This document shows positions 21,101 to 27,723 of a DNA stretch of 28,083 nt, one piece after another. A program made the translations under genes and the position numbers. The notes beneath the pieces are model-generated. The model saw nothing but the letters and a program-made list of their open reading frames with translations, searched no databases and had not been told where the DNA came from. The DNA is taken from the IMG/VR virus record IMGVR_UViG_3300026097_000078, positions 1 to 28,083 of that record, one strand, 5' to 3'. Numbering within the stretch: the first letter of the stretch is position 1; the number at the start of each line of letters is the position of its first letter. This DNA comes from a virus.

Positions 21101-22858
21101 ATAGACAGGTCAGCAGGCGGTAAGGCTACTTATGATTTACAGATAGAAAACGACAGCATTGTCAATGCTGATGTCAATTCAAGTGCAGCTATTGCACAAA
21201 GTAAGTTGAACATGAATGCTGCTACTACAAGGAATGATGCAGTAGGAATAAGTCAAAGTGATTTAGGTCTAGTGAGTTTCGACAGCGGGGACTTTACTAC
21301 CACAGACGGGTGGGTTACACTTAAAACAAACGGTATAGATTTATCTGATATACAAGAACTAAACAGTTTAACTGTCATAGGTAATAAAACTTCTAGTCAG
21401 GCAACTTCAACAGAAGTGCCATTTAGCGATGTAGTTGATCTTGGACTAGGACTTGAGGATAAAGATTTTAGTAACAGCCAAATAGACATTATTATAGGAA
21501 CTGTGCTTACTTTGACTGGGGATGTAACAGTATCTGATGGTGAGACCATTACCCAGGCGGCAAGCGGTGCAACAGGAACCGTTCAAGGTTCTGTGCACAG
21601 TGAAAATAAAATTATATTAGTTAATACTTCTGGGTCATTCAACACCACAAATCAACTCACGGCATCTAGCACAGGAGCTTTAGGTGCTGATAGTGTCCCA
21701 ACCTTAGTATCAAGCGGAACTTCTTTGCTAGGTAGTACACTCGTAAAAATCACCGATGAAGTATACGGCACAACTCCTATATCTATTTCGAATGCTGGCA
21801 ATAGTATGGCTAGGAGAACCAGTTCAGGTGCACTCCAAGCGAATAGCTACATCATAGGCGGTAACAGCAATTACGAAATATTGTCAGAAAGCTCAGGTAC
21901 TTTAGTATTTAAAACTCCAGGGCAAGGAGTAATTTTAACATCAAGTGGCACTACCAAACCCACTATTGACACAGGCGGACTAATTAATGTAGGAGACATT
22001 GGAAATACAGCATCTAGTCAAAGTGTTCTTCAACAAGGCAGTGATTTCTCAAGTGAAGTGTCTGGTCTTGCATCTAGGTGGATTTACACATCGTTTATTG
22101 AAGCACCGGGCGAAAAAGATCTTAATGGCACAGGCATAGGCATAGGCGCAGGGACAGGATTTGCCGGTGCGGCTGCGGATGTTGTACAACTTATTACCGG
22201 TGGAAGTGTACGAATCCAAACAAACAATACTTCTACTACAATTACAAATGACGCGGACATCGACGGCGCTTTAAATGTGGACGGTGCAACAACACTCAAT
22301 GGTGCTGTGACATTAGGTAATGCATCAGGAGACAATATTGTTTTTTCGGGAAGAGTAAATTCTAATATACTACCTAGTGCTAATAACACAAGAAACATAG
22401 GGCAGGGAGGAGGATCACCGTTAAGATTTAACACCGTATATGCTACTATTTTTGATGGGACAGCAACCACCGCTAGATATGCTGACTTAGCAGAAAATTA
22501 TCTAGGTGATGAATCTTACGAACCTGGCACTGTTCTAATATTTGGCGGTGAGCAAGAAGTAACCACAACAAGTATTAAGGGTGATAGCAGGGTGGCAGGT
22601 ATCGTGTCTACAAATCCAGCATACTTGATGAACAATGATTTACAAGGAGAAAATGTTATTGCTGTTGCATTGCAAGGCAGGGCTCCTTGCAAAGTCTTAG
22701 GCAGGGTATCAAAAGGTGATATATTAGTATCAAGTGCTATACCAGGATATGCTATAGTTAACAATTCTCCAAATATAGGCACTGTAATAGGTAAATCTGT
22801 TGGTGAAAAATTAGACGACGGCAAGGGTATTGTGGAAGTAGTAGTCGGACGGGTGTAA
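15188..22858 (+). CDS. Giant tail fibre/baseplate structural protein (2556 aa)
   Basis: 2556 aa, over a quarter of the window. N-terminus (1-40): VNIGVEGNDGTGDSIRESFR, then KVNENFVELYAVFG, a likely tail-attachment module shared with the 22882 gene. Around residue 350, LFVSTNGNDN...TYAYRTINAAAQRA, and near 745, ITIFVESGIYEEDYPIRLTK followed by NVSLKGDEFRRVIVRP, are typical of right-handed beta-helix (pectate-lyase-like) appendage proteins. KAFRGGMFVDAYVGN lies near 1050, and a DATNKAYVDDK fibre phrase near 1830. The last ~130 residues (ARYADLAENYLGDESYEPGT to EVVVGRV) resemble the intramolecular-chaperone Peptidase_G2 type domain, suggesting trimer assembly and possible self-cleavage. Probably the receptor-contacting appendage of the virion. 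Confidence 0.85.
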   Translation: MARQEVNIGVEGNDGTGDSIRESFRKVNENFVELYAVFGQGGTIRFTALSDTPDELSPNSIPLVNDAGTFIQLVELASNSALDETKNDTITFSYDAAGKLVISTAFTQLADDPSPSLIAPLNAATKGIGRVSITTAAAQEFNDNYGTNITVDDLVITKGYADRRYITTGLPLRISEEPATVSQYFLTINRYVGGDVEILSHGFDSGVNGTPYVYNAEDTDANNLTTGQIYFIRYKDDDTFTLHNTQQEAQEESNTVAETTKVIASGTIAGDDVHTLIDAAYDEDLAGNFLDNVALPRKSIVRRQGDSMEGTLFLNDHPGDLAGQGFPNGIEDLQAATKFYVDNTSYSSPSNLFVSTNGNDNMVGVPEGKEGSSFTYAYRTINAAAQRAAEIIAAAPAEPGPYMQTITRDSGNADATVVDADVDNAVFEQARNLIEQNRDYILSEAQGFIQFTYPDFIYNEADWENDLLQILKSIELDINRGQNANYLTRLTAQRYYEDSVGRLKITTQIAQTSAYIGFARDLVNSILTNNLYQEKNITAISKDAFPLVTTSTNHGLVNGNQVLFKNVGGMVEINDATAFVKVITNQTFELFTDSALTIPFDNSAFTNYTTGGIVGLIYQTKEQQFTDSVDADAQAIAGIEDKFNLVLNIAQNGINAGAGIVFGSTYKVVVDNGALNYIDQGNPTNTDTLPGKVLRGKISGAHGQIVSLTNNDPSESGNDTFQLHLLSPEDFIADEPLEFGNFVKKKHITIFVESGIYEEDYPIRLTKNVSLKGDEFRRVIVRPKNRVSQSVWSDLYFYRDAEFDGLTVANQGTVFLNQINQPQGFFGRHYLTDPTVELDVGSTITNQGGFTNAANILDENKEFIQEEVIEYIDANYPALSYSESSFRRDTGKIVDALIADLNIGGDEFSLEVQGNIFTDYVGSGIESETEDAIQHIATLSALLLTGTAPTQNGTEEPDITLGSGESGTVSIVGNLVDKITFAFDSDYNPPKHNNELDVFLLDDATIVRNITAQGHGGFMCVLDPEGQILTKSPYIQTGSSFSQSLNRKAFRGGMFVDAYVGNLPATIPATIDPGANLGGPQSGKINNFTLWIQSDPGEGLRIRPPELPCPFYIDGKRFQVNAISDYDQANGWCIIYLDADSNDGDGYDESQFDTNPGVIQRDIFLQTAGNRSMLANDYTQINDMGYGLVCTNGAFSEQVSTFTYYCHVAYYAKNGSEIRSLNGSNGYGNFGLVSEGADPNEVPDQVTLRDNTTQSIKAFTTPIFANAFDEPSITVTDCKIPPLANSLITIDHGGPVGILNYKIANVDNLSDQDSDGDVGEAGDIIVTGLESITGISAADPTRTAGTYENVSQFSSTGTGTGATFNIIIDGAGDATVTVVRPGSGYVSGDAIVVEAADIGGTGSDLTFNADDVYGAGTTNIFNNLVYKLDITGDDVQPDDFYNTLQDTVANNTILEYRNSKNFIFDAVNSPSTLVTRPSTAVNFDESDEITYRSISFATTDDVNTSLGADEILTSFEVDFDYAEVSIDTTNLAGGNGSAQGDTSIAVQNNLSTEEISRITRDIAGNQPGDVGYSGGMIFVWDGKTHQVTNITDNTSYLTIDFTDIANTNINPSYGGSGLNSAIPASDRIIKLGLPTGTTAEITVAISLLRATGHDFTQIGTGSFNDSNYPNVLLGQPENALADFYSDSPSATNAQVWERRKGRVFWVSTDQFGFFRVGKFFNVDQATGSVTLAGELGLSNATQLGFTKGVTIDEFSADDAFADDSGTAVPTEKAIGSYVSRRLGLSIAGNQIQPTPSGNRIGPGFLPLNGVNEMEGNMDMGSNKIENLAAPANLSDATNKAYVDDKVSAYDQLDDLRDVEINSVAQNDLFVATGYKRIYVDLAGTGVWNIGDEIYIDGASPGSTPNGTIIDIESYTDEILGALVIVTYSEDSGAFSIGDTLDNGTATGSIVDGPVDEFANASENSSSVINVTIDRSAGGKATYDLQIENDSIVNADVNSSAAIAQSKLNMNAATTRNDAVGISQSDLGLVSFDSGDFTTTDGWVTLKTNGIDLSDIQELNSLTVIGNKTSSQATSTEVPFSDVVDLGLGLEDKDFSNSQIDIIIGTVLTLTGDVTVSDGETITQAASGATGTVQGSVHSENKIILVNTSGSFNTTNQLTASSTGALGADSVPTLVSSGTSLLGSTLVKITDEVYGTTPISISNAGNSMARRTSSGALQANSYIIGGNSNYEILSESSGTLVFKTPGQGVILTSSGTTKPTIDTGGLINVGDIGNTASSQSVLQQGSDFSSEVSGLASRWIYTSFIEAPGEKDLNGTGIGIGAGTGFAGAAADVVQLITGGSVRIQTNNTSTTITNDADIDGALNVDGATTLNGAVTLGNASGDNIVFSGRVNSNILPSANNTRNIGQGGGSPLRFNTVYATIFDGTATTARYADLAENYLGDESYEPGTVLIFGGEQEVTTTSIKGDSRVAGIVSTNPAYLMNNDLQGENVIAVALQGRAPCKVLGRVSKGDILVSSAIPGYAIVNNSPNIGTVIGKSVGEKLDDGKGIVEVVVGRV

Positions 22859-22864
22859 TAAATA
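22858..22864 (+). promoter_or_regulatory. T4-type late promoter
   Basis: ATAAATA, 24 nt before ATG 22882 and overlapping the stop of the giant fibre gene. A CGGAG ribosome site follows. Confidence 0.7.
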
Positions 22865-22881
22865 CATAAACGGAGAATATA

Positions 22882-23595
22882 ATGTCGATAGAAGTAGTAA
22901 ACATTGGTAACATCGCAAATGATGGCACGGGAGACGATCTCCGTGAAGCTTTTAGAAAAGTAAACGATAACTTTGAAAATATAGATCTTAGAGTGGCACA
23001 AGTTACATTTGAGCCTGTATCAGGTGAAAATCTTGGTGCAATAGGAGAAGGTCTATACACTAGCACGCAGGATTCTGTGCTTAAATTTAAAAAGCTTGTA
23101 AGTGGATCTAATATAAATTTGAATGTTACTGATACAAGTATTACTTTAGATGTTCCTACATTTTTAGATCAACTAATTGCTGTAACTGATAGTGGAAGTG
23201 TTGTAGTACAGAACGGACAGAGCATGACTGTAACCGGTGGCACTGGAATAACAACTGAGGCTAATGGACAAAATCTGATTATCAGTGCAGGAAATGGAAT
23301 ATTATCTACTGATCATACTCCTAGACTTGTTGCTAACCTAGATGCACACGGTAATGATATTTTCAATGCTACAGATATTGTAGCTAATACTTTTTTTGGA
23401 TCGTTGGAAGGTTTAGTTTATGGCGTAGATGTAAGAGACCTAACACCTTTTTTGACGGGATTCAATTTCGGAGCAATTACACCAGTATATGATAATGCAT
23501 TCGAATTCCTGCTTTCTCAAATAGATATTGATTTTGGTTCAATTGTCGGTCCAAATATCAGTCCAGTAGTAGTAGATCAAGGTTCTTTTGTTTAA
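22882..23595 (+). CDS. Tail structural protein sharing the fibre N-terminal module
   Basis: 237 aa. Residues 1-35 (VVNIGNIANDGTGDDLREAF, RKVNDNFENID) are clearly paralogous to the start of the giant fibre protein. The rest is beta-rich: SVLKFKKLVSGSNINLNVTD, SGSVVVQNGQSMTVTGGTGI, and a C-terminal segment FFGSLEGLVYGVDVRD with a DIDFGSIVGPNISPVV end. A short appendage or adaptor using the same attachment site is plausible. No enzyme motif seen. Confidence 0.8.
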   Translation: MSIEVVNIGNIANDGTGDDLREAFRKVNDNFENIDLRVAQVTFEPVSGENLGAIGEGLYTSTQDSVLKFKKLVSGSNINLNVTDTSITLDVPTFLDQLIAVTDSGSVVVQNGQSMTVTGGTGITTEANGQNLIISAGNGILSTDHTPRLVANLDAHGNDIFNATDIVANTFFGSLEGLVYGVDVRDLTPFLTGFNFGAITPVYDNAFEFLLSQIDIDFGSIVGPNISPVVVDQGSFV

Positions 23596-23604
23596 GAACA
23601 CACG

Positions 23605-23611
23605 ATAAATA
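23605..23611 (+). promoter_or_regulatory. T4-type late promoter
   Basis: ATAAATA, 28 nt before ATG 23633, in the short gap after the 237-aa gene. Confidence 0.7.
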
Positions 23612-23632
23612 CTTTGCAGTCAGGAACAAAGT

Positions 23633-25975
23633 ATGTCAGATTTATGGTCTCTACCATCAGGAACTTTATTAACTACTTTACAAGAAAGAGTTACTACCAG
23701 CGTTCCTCTTCCTTTGATAGAACCCGAAGCAGAAGTATCTATAATCAGCGGTAACATTCCAAGAGGAATGAGACTAGAGAATGGAGCAATTGCAGGAACA
23801 CCTTTTGAAGTGCCTAGGGAAACAGAGTTTCGCTTTGTAGTTAGGGCATTGTATAACGGAAATATAAAAGATAGAACATTTAAAATTATTGTGCAGGGGG
23901 AAGACGCACCGGTCTGGCAGACTGCGGAGGATCTTCTACCTATAGGTAATAACAATACGTTTTATATTCTAGATAGTGCACCGATAGATTTTCAATTGTT
24001 AGCTACAGACACAGATACTGCGGCTGGAGAAGTTTTAGAATACTTTGTAGGAAGTGGAGACGGGGAGCTTCCACCAGGCATACAATTAACTATAGATGGC
24101 AGATTAGTAGGTGTAGTAGACCCTATTCTAGCTTTAGACAAAGCTGCTGGCGGTGGATTTTATGACACAAATGGTTTTGGATCATATCCTTTCGATTTTG
24201 GATTGAAATCTAACAATGGATTTGATAGTTTTTTTTACGACACAACCATATATGACCTTAGTATTCCTAGTAGAAGTCCAAAAAAATTAAATCGGTACTA
24301 TCAATTTACTGTGAGTGTAAGTGATGGGGATACAATCAGCAGACGCACCTTTAGAATATTTGTGGTGGGTGACGACTTCCTGCGAGCAGATAACACTATA
24401 ATGCAGGTTGCTACTAATGTGTTCACAGCTGACAACACATATATTAGAACACCTATCTGGCTCACGCCTGGTAATTTAGGATTTAGACGAGCTAACAACT
24501 ATGTAACATTATTGTTAGAAGTTATAGATGTTAATACACTTAGCGGGGTGATAAATTACACTTTGCAAGAATTCAACGATGATAATTCACCGAGCGAATT
24601 ACCTCCAGGTTTAGAACTAGACACAGTTAATGGAATTGTTGCAGGGAAAGTTCCTTATCAGCCAGAGGTAACAAAACAATATAAATTCACAGTGAGAGCC
24701 TTGAGAACCATTGCGAATGAAGAGGAAGTTGCCTTTAAGGATAAAACATTTGTAATTAATTTGTTAGGCGATGTTGATTCTACTATTACATGGTTGACTA
24801 ACCCAAATTTAGGAAATATAAGTTCTAACTATATATCAACACTAAAAGTAGAAGCAAATACCACTGTGCCTAATGCTAGGTTGCTCTACAGTTTAGTTGA
24901 TGGAAGATTGCCACCGGGACTGTCTTTGAGCTTTGACGGCGAAATATTAGGAAAGATAAACAGTTTCGGTAATGCTGATAACCTAGGCTTGACTGTGTTT
25001 GACAGTGCCGACATGACCTTCGACGGCAATACCACGACCATAGATAGAGAATACTCCTTTACTGTAAAAGTACAGGATTTATTTGGCTACAGTGCAGTCG
25101 AAAGAGAATTTACAGTAAAGGTAAGCGACCCTGATGACAAATTATATTCAAATTTATATTTGAAACCTTTTTTAAAGCAGGCACAACGCACTGAATACAT
25201 AAGATTAGTAAGTGATCCAGAAATATTTTTACCAGAATATATATATCGTCCTAACGATACTAATTTTGGGATACAAAGAGATATTAAGATTTTGTTGTAT
25301 GCTGGAATTGAAACAAAACAAATTCAAGAATATGTAGCCGCTAGTGCAAAAAATCACAAAAGGAAACAGTATAAATTAGGACAAGTAAAAACAGCAGTGG
25401 CTAAAACTCCCGGCACAAACGATATTGTGTATGAAGTAGTGTATGTAGAAGTGATAGATCCAGCCATGCCTAAAAAAGGTAAAGCAAGAAAACAATTTAA
25501 TATTAACACCAAAAAACAAATTAAAGTAAGCAAAGTGTCATATAACAGCGATGATGATAACACAGGTTTACAAAACACAGAACCTATGCGACTTCGACCT
25601 GATGTTTCAAACACATATAAGGTTGACAGTGATGCTTTATTAGCCAGTCAAAGTTTAGATAACAGAAAATATATTTCTAACATTAGGAATATGAGAGAAA
25701 ACTTAAACAATATCGGCGAAACCGAACGGAATTTTTTGCCTTTATGGATGCGAACAGCCCAAGAAGATAGCATTCAAGAATTGGGTTTTGTACCTGCTAT
25801 ACCATTGTGTTATTGCAAACCTGGAACTAGTAAGATAATTGCCAATGCAATTAATTTTAACGACTTTGACTTTAGCCAATTTAATTTAGATATTGACAGA
25901 TATTTGATTGACAGTACCACAGGGGTATCCAATGAACAATATATCTTGTTCGCGAATTACAATTTTAATGCATAA
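23633..25975 (+). CDS. Virion protein with four putative Ig (He_PIG) repeats
   Basis: 780 aa. Four modules of the He_PIG/cadherin-like type, each with a 'LP-x-G-(I/L)-x-L...G-x-(I/L)-x-G' signature: NIPRGMRLENGAIAGTP (41-57), ELPPGIQLTIDGRLVG (145-160), ELPPGLELDTVNGIVAGK (322-339) and RLPPGLSLSFDGEILGK (425-441), each followed by a strand like YQFTVSVSDGD or YSFTVKVQDLFG. The remainder (about 500-780) is non-repetitive and includes a basic tract (KKGKARKQFNINTKKQIKVS). Such proteins occur in the tails of marine T4-like phages and probably bind surface carbohydrates or support the fibres. It follows a late promoter. Confidence 0.8.
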   Translation: MSDLWSLPSGTLLTTLQERVTTSVPLPLIEPEAEVSIISGNIPRGMRLENGAIAGTPFEVPRETEFRFVVRALYNGNIKDRTFKIIVQGEDAPVWQTAEDLLPIGNNNTFYILDSAPIDFQLLATDTDTAAGEVLEYFVGSGDGELPPGIQLTIDGRLVGVVDPILALDKAAGGGFYDTNGFGSYPFDFGLKSNNGFDSFFYDTTIYDLSIPSRSPKKLNRYYQFTVSVSDGDTISRRTFRIFVVGDDFLRADNTIMQVATNVFTADNTYIRTPIWLTPGNLGFRRANNYVTLLLEVIDVNTLSGVINYTLQEFNDDNSPSELPPGLELDTVNGIVAGKVPYQPEVTKQYKFTVRALRTIANEEEVAFKDKTFVINLLGDVDSTITWLTNPNLGNISSNYISTLKVEANTTVPNARLLYSLVDGRLPPGLSLSFDGEILGKINSFGNADNLGLTVFDSADMTFDGNTTTIDREYSFTVKVQDLFGYSAVEREFTVKVSDPDDKLYSNLYLKPFLKQAQRTEYIRLVSDPEIFLPEYIYRPNDTNFGIQRDIKILLYAGIETKQIQEYVAASAKNHKRKQYKLGQVKTAVAKTPGTNDIVYEVVYVEVIDPAMPKKGKARKQFNINTKKQIKVSKVSYNSDDDNTGLQNTEPMRLRPDVSNTYKVDSDALLASQSLDNRKYISNIRNMRENLNNIGETERNFLPLWMRTAQEDSIQELGFVPAIPLCYCKPGTSKIIANAINFNDFDFSQFNLDIDRYLIDSTTGVSNEQYILFANYNFNA

Positions 25976-25980
25976 ACACG

Positions 25981-25987
25981 ATAAATA
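25981..25987 (+). promoter_or_regulatory. T4-type late promoter
   Basis: ATAAATA, 24 nt before ATG 26005. A CAGGAG ribosome site follows at about 25992-25997. Confidence 0.7.
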
Positions 25988-26004
25988 ATTGCAGGAGACA
26001 ACAT

Positions 26005-26586
26005 ATGGCCAGTAATATAATTTCAAACACAATTGATGCAGAATATCCAGTGGCAGGTCAGGACAACGACAGCCAAGGATTTCGAGATAATTTTTCAGTA
26101 ATCAAAACAGGGTTAACAACTGCTGCAACTGAAATTACCGAACTTCAAAATAATACCGCAAAATTAAATGAGAACAACGATTTTAACGGTAATAATATTC
26201 AAGAAGCTAATTTTATTGCCACCACTGAAGAAGTTAGATCAAATGGCAATGTGACTGCCAGTCAAAATATTAGTTTTTCTGCTGGACATTATCAAACAAT
26301 TCAGATAGGCAACGATTTGACCCTTACATTAACCGATTGGCCAGAAAGCGGTTTGATGGGAAGAATTAGACTAGTTATCACAAAAGACGGTACAATTGCT
26401 TCGCCTGGATCTGACAGAACGATCACATGGAGCGTAGGCGGTGGCGGCAGTCTAAAAACTAACAGCTCTTGGCCTGATCCGTTTACTTTAACCAGCTCAA
26501 ATGTGACTAACCCTGTGATTGTAGACTTTTGGACTTCTGATTCTGGCATCACTGTGTATGGATTGTATCATGGTGTTTTTGACTAA
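26005..26586 (+). CDS. Small tail fibre-like structural protein
   Basis: 193 aa. N-terminal ~50 residues (EYPVAGQDNDSQGFRDNFSV, then a TELQNNTAKLNE coiled segment) resemble the attachment modules of the two proteins encoded upstream (xNDSQGFRxNF versus NDGTGDSIRESF..NF). The C-terminal part is beta-rich and Ser/Gly/Thr-rich (GRIRLVITKDGTIASPG, TITWSVGGGGSLKT) and ends in SGITVYGLYHGVFD. Ends TAATG, sharing one base with the next gene. Probably a virion appendage. Confidence 0.75.
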   Translation: MASNIISNTIDAEYPVAGQDNDSQGFRDNFSVIKTGLTTAATEITELQNNTAKLNENNDFNGNNIQEANFIATTEEVRSNGNVTASQNISFSAGHYQTIQIGNDLTLTLTDWPESGLMGRIRLVITKDGTIASPGSDRTITWSVGGGGSLKTNSSWPDPFTLTSSNVTNPVIVDFWTSDSGITVYGLYHGVFD

Positions 26587-26819
26587 TGTTTAATCCTTTG
26601 GTTGATAAAATTGAAAGTTTGTCTGACGCAGAATTAGAAACGAAAATAAATGATCTTTCAAAGAAATTCTTCATGAGTAAAAATCCACAAGTACATTCGC
26701 AAATTTCTGCAATTTTAGATATGTACAAAGAAGAGTTAAGATGTCGTCGTGCAAAAGAACAACTCAAACAACAACAAAACAACGATGACGATCTTGACAA
26801 TTTAATCAATATCAGTTAG
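26586..26819 (+). CDS. Small conserved phage orphan, helical
   Basis: 77 aa; ATG shares one base with the previous stop (TAATG). Pattern: LSDAELETKINDLSKKFFMS, then KNPQVHSQISAILDMYKEEL followed by RCRRAKEQLKQQ. This 'LSD.EL...I..L..K.F...NP.V..QI...LDMYK.EL..R' layout is familiar from T4-like cyanophages, with no known function. It is all-helical and ends in an acidic tail. Confidence 0.8.
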   Translation: MFNPLVDKIESLSDAELETKINDLSKKFFMSKNPQVHSQISAILDMYKEELRCRRAKEQLKQQQNNDDDLDNLINIS

Positions 26820-26828
26820 TATAACTGT

Positions 26829-27353
26829 ATGCTTATGAAAACAGATGAACTAGGTATTCCACGATTCTCTAATCGCGATCTTATCGATATGATCTATTCG
26901 GGTCATGCGGATAAGGTCCATGTGGTGTTGTGTGATGCAAACGACGATGTAGATCGTTTTAATGCCGCCATGGAAGAGCAAGGCATGGACCCACTGCAAA
27001 AGTATATTCCGCTGGATGTTGATCAAAAGACTTTTGACGGTGTATGTCAAAGTGAATGGTTTATGCCCGATGAATACAAAACGCTGAATGTTTATGATTA
27101 TGTCATGAACAAGGCAGGTGATGATTTAGCAGAGCTAGAAAGAGTTGAGGAAGAACTTGCACAGTTTAAAGTGCGAGGCATGGATAATTTATTGCGCTAC
27201 ATGATCTATCTCGTGGACTACATGCGTGAGAATGGAATTGTGTGGGGTGTAGGTCGCGGAAGCTCGGTGGCAAGCTATGTACTGTACTTGATAGGTGTGC
27301 ATAGAATTAATTCAATCCAATATAATCTAGACTGGCAAGAGTTCCTGCGATAA
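26829..27353 (+). CDS. DnaE-like fragment protein (C-family polymerase core motif)
   Basis: 174 aa. The C-terminal third, MRENGIVWGVGRGSSVASYV followed by LYLIGVHRINSIQYNLDWQEFL (residues 132-173), closely follows the DnaE core '[32 protein letters not shown]', the start of the C-family replicase palm. The acidic catalytic PDxD stretch that should come later is absent because the gene ends here. The N-terminal part (ELGIPRFSNRDLIDMIYSGH) is like the region preceding the palm in DnaE. ATG 26829 is followed by an in-frame ATG at 26835, with no strong ribosome site. A cofactor or remnant role is more likely than polymerase activity. I recall similar short proteins annotated as DnaE-like in T4-type cyanophages. 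Confidence 0.7.
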   Translation: MLMKTDELGIPRFSNRDLIDMIYSGHADKVHVVLCDANDDVDRFNAAMEEQGMDPLQKYIPLDVDQKTFDGVCQSEWFMPDEYKTLNVYDYVMNKAGDDLAELERVEEELAQFKVRGMDNLLRYMIYLVDYMRENGIVWGVGRGSSVASYVLYLIGVHRINSIQYNLDWQEFLR

Positions 27354-27356
27354 ATA
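27350..27356 (+). promoter_or_regulatory. T4-type late promoter
   Basis: ATAAATA, 32 nt before ATG 27382, overlapping the stop of the DnaE-like gene. An AGGAG ribosome site follows about 12 nt before the ATG. Confidence 0.7.
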
Positions 27357-27381
27357 TACGCACATAATAGGAGATATTGTT

Positions 27382-27723
27382 ATGCCAATGAAACAAACCG
27401 GACGCAAAGTTTACAAAAGCATGCAGGGCAAAACCATAGACATGGATTTGTTGCGTCAAAGAAATGAACTTACTCCTGCAGTAGGAAATGCTCGAGTAAA
27501 CGCTCGCGGCGACGAATTAGGGCCAGGCGGAAAAATTATTCGCAAAAGAGAAGAAGTATTAAAAGATTACTACGAAGATTCAAACAAAATGCCTGATGTA
27601 AATCCTGTAAACAAGTCGCATTCAACTTTAGCAGGAAAAGACTTAACAAACGACTGGGTGGATCCGGAAGACCAATGGATAGAAGACGACGATGGAAACT
27701 TTGTAAAAAAAGGTGAATCATGA
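27382..27723 (+). CDS. Conserved phage orphan (MPMKQT family)
   Basis: 113 aa. The N-terminus MPMKQTGRKVYKSMQGKTID, then MDLLRQRNELTPAVGNARVN and ARGDELGPGGKIIRKREEVL, is strongly conserved in T4-like marine phages (MPMKQT.RKV.KSMQGK.IDM). Function unknown. The C-terminal third is acidic and disordered (WVDPEDQWIEDDDGNF). Late promoter at 27350. The stop overlaps the co-chaperonin start as ATGA. Confidence 0.8.
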   Translation: MPMKQTGRKVYKSMQGKTIDMDLLRQRNELTPAVGNARVNARGDELGPGGKIIRKREEVLKDYYEDSNKMPDVNPVNKSHSTLAGKDLTNDWVDPEDQWIEDDDGNFVKKGES

